Of a DNA stretch of 64,000 nt, positions 59,562 to 64,000 are shown in pieces. The notes beneath the pieces are model-generated. The model saw only the letters and a list, made by a program, of their open reading frames with translations, did no database searches and had not been told where the DNA came from. Numbering within the stretch: position 1 is the first letter of the stretch; each line of letters begins with the position of its first letter. Where the stretch lies: positions 1,860,001 to 1,924,000 of the forward strand of contig CP129481.1 of the NCBI GenBank assembly GCA_030583905.1, given 5' to 3'. The position numbers and the translations under genes were made by a program. This stretch comes from Anaerolineales bacterium (GTDB taxonomy: Bacteria > Chloroflexota > Anaerolineae > Anaerolineales > Villigracilaceae).

Positions 59562-62500
59562 TTACGGGCGGATCAGGTCGAAGGTGCGCTGGATGAAGAT
59601 CGCCATCTGTGCGCGGGTGACGGAGCTGTTGGGGCAGTAGTTGCCGCCGCCGCAGCCGCCGGTGATGCCTTCCGCAGCCAGCTGCTCGATCCAAGCCGCA
59701 GCCGAATGACCGATCGGGACGTCCAGGAACTCGGTGCCGGTGGCGGCAGGAGGCGTGTAGGCTTGTCCGTACTTGGCGCGCAGCAGGAAGATCGCCATCT
59801 GGGCGCGGGTGACCGGGCTGCTCGGGCAGTAGTTGCCGCCGCCGCAGCCGCCGGTGATGCCTTCCGCAGCCAGCTGTTCGATCCAAGCCGCAGCCGAGTG
59901 GGTGAGCGGGACGTCAGCAAAGACGGTGCCGGTCGCGGCAGGAGGCGTGTAGGCTTGTCCGTACATGCCGCGCAGCAGGAAGATCGCCATCTGGGCGCGG
60001 GTGACGGAGCTGTTCGGGCAGTAGGCAAGCGGGTTGGTGGAACAGCCGCCGGTGATGCCGGCATAGTAGATGGACTCGATGTAGGACCAGGCGGAGTTCG
60101 CCATGGGCACATCGACGAAGGTCGGGAAGTCGCCGCCTGCGGAGACCGTCACGTTGACCGTGATGTCATCGAAGGCACCGAGCTGGTCGGTGACGCGCAC
60201 CACAAAGCTGTCCGCACCGGAGAAGTTCAGGGTCGGGGCGTAGGCGATGACCTTGGAGCTGCCGTCGCCGGAGGCGGTGGCGGTTCCGTTGCCAGCCTGG
60301 GTCTGGATGCTCCAGGTCAGGGTGTGGGCTTCAGCGTCGGTGGCGTTCAGGGTCAGGGCGAACTTGTCCGGGAAGCCGTTCTTGGACATCGTCACGCCGA
60401 TATCAGAGCCTTCGGTGATGACGGGCGCGTTGTTCATTGTCCACGGTGCATAATCCACGTCATCGCTGACCGGGTTGCCGAGTTGTCCCGCCGGTTCGGC
60501 GTTGAGCATGTCGCTCACAGCCGGTTCGGGGTCGAACGGCATCTCGACCGTGCCGCTGGCGTCCTCGGGTCCGTGGTCCGAACCCCACCAGTTGTTCTCC
60601 GCGTCCATCACAGTGCCGGAGGTGTTGGTAACGCCTGCCGTGTTGTCGAAGATCTCGTTCAGGTTGGCTTTCGCGCTCGCGTCACTGCCGGCGACCCAAA
60701 TCCCAGCGCCGGAATCGCGGATGACGCTGTTCTTGACCTCGGCGTACACGGTCGAATTGTTCGTATTGTCGGGGCTGTCCAGCACGTACACGCCTGCGCC
60801 CGTCGCCCCGGAGATCGTCACACCGTCCACGATGATGGAGGTGTTCGCGCCGTTGCTGCTATAACCCTCGTAGTTGTTGACCCACACGCCGTAGGTCCCG
60901 CCCGTCACCGTCCCGCCGGAAATGGTCAGCGCGGCGCTGGTCGGCGTATTCCAGACCACATAGCCGCTCGCCGGGTTCTGGCTGATCGCGCCCATCGTGA
61001 TCGTATTGTCCGTCACGAGCGTGTTGAGCGTCTGCTGGAACGAACTGATTAGGATGCCGTTCCAGGATGTTACGCCCGTGCGGTCGAGCGCGTTCACCGT
61101 GTTGCCCGCCACGGGGATGACCGAGGCGTTCGAGTACCACAGGTTGTGGAAGATGCCCATCCGCCAGGCGTTGATTTCGTTATTGCTGATGCTGCCCGTC
61201 GCGCCGGGGTTGGCTTTCGAGAAGTTGCCGGTCTGGATGCCGATGCGCACATTGTCGAATACGTTGTCGGTGATGTCGGCATAGAAGTTATTGTAGACCA
61301 GAATGCCCAGCCCCCAGTTGTAGGTCGTTTCGCCGATGTTGCGGAACAGGTTGTAGCGGATGTAGTTGCCGGAGGTCGCATCGGTAACGACATAGTTGTA
61401 CATGTCGATGCCGCTGTAGGTGCTGTGCTCGAGGATGTTGTTCTCGATCACGATGTTCCCCACGCCCTCGTAGCTGGCGATGATCTCGCAGGCATCCACG
61501 TCCGCCGCGCCGATCATCGCGCCGCCGCTCAATGCCGGGTTGTCGCCGTCAAAGGTGAAGCCCTTGATGGTCACGTTGCTTGTTGTCAGGTATGCCATCA
61601 CGGTGCAGATGCTCGGGTCCGCGCCGGTGCTGGCGGGATGCAGGACCGCTTCCGCCCCGCGTGTGCCTGTGTTCGGGTTGACGGTGTCGTTCGGTCCCAG
61701 CAGCGTCAGCGCTTTGTCGATCATCAGTTCCTCGACGTACGTCCCCGCGGGAACCCGGATCGTGTCGCCCGGGTCGGCGCTGTCGATCGCCTGCTGGATG
61801 CTGCAGTGGTACGAGCCTGCCGTCTCATTGTAAATGGCGGCGGCGCTGCCGGCGTTCGCACCGACGGTGCGGGCGTCCACTCCGTTGGCGTCGTACACGT
61901 TGTCATTGGTCACGCGCGCGCATGCGATCGGCGAATTTCCGCGCCCGAAGTAGTCGTCATTCAGGTTGGCTTGGTCGCCGTCGATGTTCGTGTTGGCGGT
62001 GTAGGGCAGGTGTCCGGCTTGCACTTGGATGCCCACGTCATTGTTCGTAAGCGTGTTGCCCTCTGCCAGCATGTTGGTCCCTTCCAGCACGATGCCGAAG
62101 CCGGTGCTGTTCGAGCCGGAGTTGCTCTGGCGGAAGCCGCTCACCGTGTTGTTGCGCACGATCACGCCGGTCGGGATGTCCACATAGCCCGCGCCCACCA
62201 GGTAGCTCCGGCGGAACACGGCGATGCCGGCGAAGTCGCGCAGGTCCGCGCCGGGGTTCGGCAGGGAGACCGTATTGTTCTCCACCACGATGCTCCCGTC
62301 GCCGCTGTCCGCGCCGTTGCCGTTCGGCAGTTTGATCTCGATGCCGTAGCGTCCGTTGTTCGTGAGCGTGTTGTTGCTGATCACGTTCGCGCCGGCTCCG
62401 GAGGTCAACCCGATGGCGGACATGCCGCTGTCTAAGTTGTTGACCACCGTGTTGCCGCTCAGGGTCACGCCCGAGGCGGTCCCGTCCTGCAGTTCGATGC

Positions 62501-63161
62501 CGCAGCAGTTGTTGTTCGCCACGTAGCTGTTGGTGATGCTGATGTTCTGCTTGAAACCGTTCCAGATCACGATGCCGCGCGCGCGGTTGAACTGCGAATC
62601 CACGTTGTTGATCGACACGTTGGAGACGGGTCCGTTCATGTAGATGCCGCCGCCGTTCGTCGCGTTGTTGGTGTTGTTGCTGTACACGTGCACGCTGTCG
62701 ATGGTCAGGTTGTTGTTGTTGGCGGCGCCGTAGATGCCGCTGTTGCTTGCAAAGCCCTGCACGCGCAGGTTCTGGATGGTCACCCCCGTCACCCCGTTGG
62801 GGATCGAGATGCCCGGGCTGGTGATCACTGCCGGGGCGGCGCCGTTGATGATCGTATGGATCGTATCGTCCGGCGTGTCGTTGGGGTTCAGTGCCAGCGC
62901 GCCGGTCAGGGTGATGTTGTTCTTGTTGATGATGACGTTCTCGTTGTAGGTCCCTGCCCTGACGTGAATGGTGTCCCCCGCGCTGGCGGCGTTGATGGCG
63001 GCTTGAATGGTGGTATGGCATCCATCCGCCCCGCTTGGTTCCACGCACAGGCTCGCAGCGCCCGCGCTGTAGCTCATGGGCAGAGCCAGTATCAGGACCA
63101 GCACGCATGCGGCTGCCATGTGGCGCAGTTGGATGAACCCTGTTTTGAATATGCTTTTCAT
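59562..63161 (-). CDS. Large SLH surface protein with a right-handed beta-helix
   Basis: This 1199-aa protein has AGGAGG ahead of its ATG and a signal peptide (about 1-37). A NosD/pectate-lyase-type parallel beta-helix spans about 38-890, starting with TTIQAAINAASAGDTIHVRA, and a second similar start near residue 460 (SIQQAIDSADPGDTIRVPA), so two beta-helix units may be joined. A cadherin-like domain (about 910-1010) and three SLH domains (about 1012-1199) follow. No catalytic carbohydrate-lyase residues are evident, and an adhesive or sugar-binding role is likely. Confidence 0.84.
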   Translation of the reverse strand: MKSIFKTGFIQLRHMAAACVLVLILALPMSYSAGAASLCVEPSGADGCHTTIQAAINAASAGDTIHVRAGTYNENVIINKNNITLTGALALNPNDTPDDTIHTIINGAAPAVITSPGISIPNGVTGVTIQNLRVQGFASNSGIYGAANNNNLTIDSVHVYSNNTNNATNGGGIYMNGPVSNVSINNVDSQFNRARGIVIWNGFKQNISITNSYVANNNCCGIELQDGTASGVTLSGNTVVNNLDSGMSAIGLTSGAGANVISNNTLTNNGRYGIEIKLPNGNGADSGDGSIVVENNTVSLPNPGADLRDFAGIAVFRRSYLVGAGYVDIPTGVIVRNNTVSGFRQSNSGSNSTGFGIVLEGTNMLAEGNTLTNNDVGIQVQAGHLPYTANTNIDGDQANLNDDYFGRGNSPIACARVTNDNVYDANGVDARTVGANAGSAAAIYNETAGSYHCSIQQAIDSADPGDTIRVPAGTYVEELMIDKALTLLGPNDTVNPNTGTRGAEAVLHPASTGADPSICTVMAYLTTSNVTIKGFTFDGDNPALSGGAMIGAADVDACEIIASYEGVGNIVIENNILEHSTYSGIDMYNYVVTDATSGNYIRYNLFRNIGETTYNWGLGILVYNNFYADITDNVFDNVRIGIQTGNFSKANPGATGSISNNEINAWRMGIFHNLWYSNASVIPVAGNTVNALDRTGVTSWNGILISSFQQTLNTLVTDNTITMGAISQNPASGYVVWNTPTSAALTISGGTVTGGTYGVWVNNYEGYSSNGANTSIIVDGVTISGATGAGVYVLDSPDNTNNSTVYAEVKNSVIRDSGAGIWVAGSDASAKANLNEIFDNTAGVTNTSGTVMDAENNWWGSDHGPEDASGTVEMPFDPEPAVSDMLNAEPAGQLGNPVSDDVDYAPWTMNNAPVITEGSDIGVTMSKNGFPDKFALTLNATDAEAHTLTWSIQTQAGNGTATASGDGSSKVIAYAPTLNFSGADSFVVRVTDQLGAFDDITVNVTVSAGGDFPTFVDVPMANSAWSYIESIYYAGITGGCSTNPLAYCPNSSVTRAQMAIFLLRGMYGQAYTPPAATGTVFADVPLTHSAAAWIEQLAAEGITGGCGGGNYCPSSPVTRAQMAIFLLRAKYGQAYTPPAATGTEFLDVPIGHSAAAWIEQLAAEGITGGCGGGNYCPNSSVTRAQMAIFIQRTFDLIRP
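59576..60423. repeat. Near-identical duplicated block, copy 2
   Basis: This matches copy 1 at 53888-54735 base for base with no gaps. It ends where the upstream part of the two proteins becomes unrelated, just beyond the start of the cadherin-like domain. Divergence is so low that conversion or a recent exchange is likely. Confidence 0.85.
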
Positions 63162-63520
63162 ATTGCCTCCTGGTTTATTTCAGCTCGTTGGGGGATCGTT
63201 TTTTTGTGCCCTCTCGGAAGGTTCTCGATGCCCCGTTTGGCTTCAACGCTCCATCGCTGAAGGATGGAGAACGGACTTGTCCCGCTTGTTTCCGTGCACA
63301 AGCTTGCAGCCCCTATGGCACCGCCGGCGTACGGACGGCGCTTACAACGGTATGGTGGGAGATGGACGTATCGTTTCAGTGACCTCCTGTAACTTCCATG
63401 CGCTTGGGGATTGAAGTACTGCCCTGTTGGGTTTGTTTTGGGCTCAATACCCCGCTTAGGTTCGACGCCTCGTTCCGCGCGTTCGGGAACTGAGGTTCGG
63501 GTTTTCCCCGATGTTTACTA
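63162..63520 (-). other. Long leader of the beta-helix SLH gene with predicted RNA structure
   Basis: No gene is supported in this 359-base stretch. Read on the minus strand it holds several good helices: CCTC/GAGG joined to GTTCC/GGAAC (63467-63495), GCCC/GGGC (63421-63443) nested in GGGG/CCCC with TTGA/TCAA, and a 7-bp CTCCATC/GATGGAG hairpin (63250-63270). A TTGCAC...TACATT promoter (63548-63520) would make this the 5' leader. It fits no riboswitch I recognise. An alternative is a small RNA gene. Confidence 0.4.
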
Positions 63521-63682
63521 ATGTACCATTTTATTGGAAAACGTGCAAATCGCTTAGGTGTGATTATCTGTGGAAATCGTGACGAATGTCAGTGTTTTTT
63601 GCCTCCATACAATGTTAAGTTCCTTGCAAAATTGAAAAACACATCCGTCTTGTTTTGTGCTACACTGTGTGCAGTAAGAACA

Positions 63683-63772
63683 ACCGATAAAGGCAAACCT
63701 GCCGAAAGGCAGCGACGCAAAGCCATGGGTCTACCGTTGTGCATGCACGACCACGATCGCCAGGCCGCCGAA
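63683..63772 (+). promoter_or_regulatory. Cyclic di-GMP-I riboswitch (GEMM-I), first of two
   Basis: The conserved GGCAAACC is at 63692-63699, the CTGCC-GAAA-GGCAG tetraloop stem at 63699-63712 and GACGCAAAGCC at 63714-63724. The second helix begins with the conserved CATGGGTCTACCG. These are the invariant elements of the GEMM-I aptamer, which senses c-di-GMP. A terminator (63802-63837) follows directly, so ligand binding can control termination. Confidence 0.9.
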
Positions 63773-63801
63773 ATACATCATAGGATGATTCTTTCCATTG
63801 G

Positions 63802-63837
63802 CGGACCTGGTATTGCACAGGTCCGTTTTATTATTTT
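63802..63837 (+). terminator. Expression-platform terminator of the first riboswitch
   Basis: CGGACCTG at 63802-63809 and CAGGTCCG at 63818-63825 form an 8-bp stem followed by TTTTATTATTTT. It lies between the two aptamers, so the first aptamer decides whether RNA polymerase reaches the second. Confidence 0.8.
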
Positions 63838-63855
63838 GTAACTTAAAAAAGTTGT

Positions 63856-63946
63856 ATCGATAAGGGCAAACCCGTCGAAAGACGGGGACGCAAAGCCATG
63901 GGTCTACCGTTGTACATGCACGACCACGATCGCCAGGCTGCCGAAA
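63856..63946 (+). promoter_or_regulatory. Cyclic di-GMP-I riboswitch (GEMM-I), second of two
   Basis: GGCAAACC is at 63865-63872, the CCGTC-GAAA-GACGG stem at 63872-63885 and GACGCAAAGCC at 63887-63897. The second half of the aptamer is almost the same as in the first copy, suggesting duplication. The controlled gene starts beyond base 64000, on the + strand. Confidence 0.9.
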
Positions 63947-63954
63947 ACACAGCC

Positions 63955-63973
63955 GTGTGTGGCCTCCACACAC
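63955..63973 (+). other. Hairpin after the second riboswitch
   Basis: GTGTGTGG at 63955-63962 and CCACACAC at 63966-63973 form an 8-bp stem with a CCT loop. It may be part of the second expression platform. No T-run is visible before the window ends. Confidence 0.5.
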
Positions 63974-64000
63974 CTCTGCCGTTAGAGCACAGTCCCCGCC

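Noticed and set aside
57676..61052. Further long + strand frames opposite the other SLH genes (57676-59358 and 59481-61052)
   Set aside because: They are the same kind of antisense shadow. The shared amino-acid strings of these frames simply reflect the duplicated SLH DNA.
63162..63520. Minus-strand leader tested by eye for a c-di-GMP, cobalamin or other familiar riboswitch
   Set aside because: None of the conserved blocks of those families is present on that strand, so I report only a possible new structure.

Overview
The window reads as chromosome of a member of the Chloroflexota, most likely class Anaerolineae. This is an inference, because no 16S rRNA gene is present. It rests on protein content: cysteine-rich SLH surface proteins, a CarH-type B12 photoreceptor next to carotenoid genes, a TtuA/TtuB tRNA thiolation pair, a fused Fe-S/molybdopterin hydroxylase, and a histidine kinase with a SQELRQP box. 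I found no tRNA or rRNA gene, CRISPR array, insertion sequence or prophage.

Layout. (1) 1-14.9 kb, + strand: two complete BMP/PnrA-type nucleoside ABC importers (lipoprotein, double ATPase, two permeases each) flank a GntR/HutC regulator. A two-gene xanthine dehydrogenase-like molybdenum hydroxylase follows, so this is probably a purine nucleoside uptake and catabolism locus. (2) 15-18.7 kb: threonine synthase, a GT2 glycosyltransferase and a MATE exporter. (3) 18.7-30.9 kb: twelve tightly packed minus-strand genes read crtI, carH, degV, DUF1295, DUF4345, DUF1475, DUF3159, DICT, photolyase, hydrolase, P450, lycopene cyclase. They diverge from crtB across a promoter region holding a perfect 16+16 bp inverted repeat whose arms carry both -35 boxes. 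This looks like a light-controlled carotenoid and photoprotection regulon. (4) 31-34.5 kb: GDSL lipoprotein, methylmalonyl-CoA epimerase, tilS, and a tyrosine-recombinase-fold protein whose catalytic residues are mostly replaced. (5) 34.5-39.2 kb: a minus-strand envelope operon of pseudo-histidine kinase, LysM protein and LCP protein. (6) 39.2-52.5 kb: TPR protein, lipoprotein, mtaB, folD, a GH25/SH3b/phosphodiester-glycosidase protein, YraN, GT4, TtuB/TtuA, a divergent Ser/Thr kinase and FHA-winged-helix pair, a PPOX flavoprotein and a PIG-L deacetylase. (7) 52.5-63.2 kb: four minus-strand SLH surface proteins, two sharing an ungapped duplication of about 850 bp. (8) 63.2-64 kb: two tandem c-di-GMP-I riboswitches on the + strand whose target gene lies beyond the window.

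How the parts connect. Surface and envelope functions dominate the right half and sit beside c-di-GMP-sensing RNA. Light, B12 and carotenoids link the middle. Purine salvage occupies the left. The least explained items are the uncharacterised membrane proteins in the CarH operon, the catalytically degenerate recombinase, the kinase lacking its phospho-histidine, a 22-bp-period array of palindromes at 52.5 kb, and a long, structured-looking leader before the beta-helix SLH gene.
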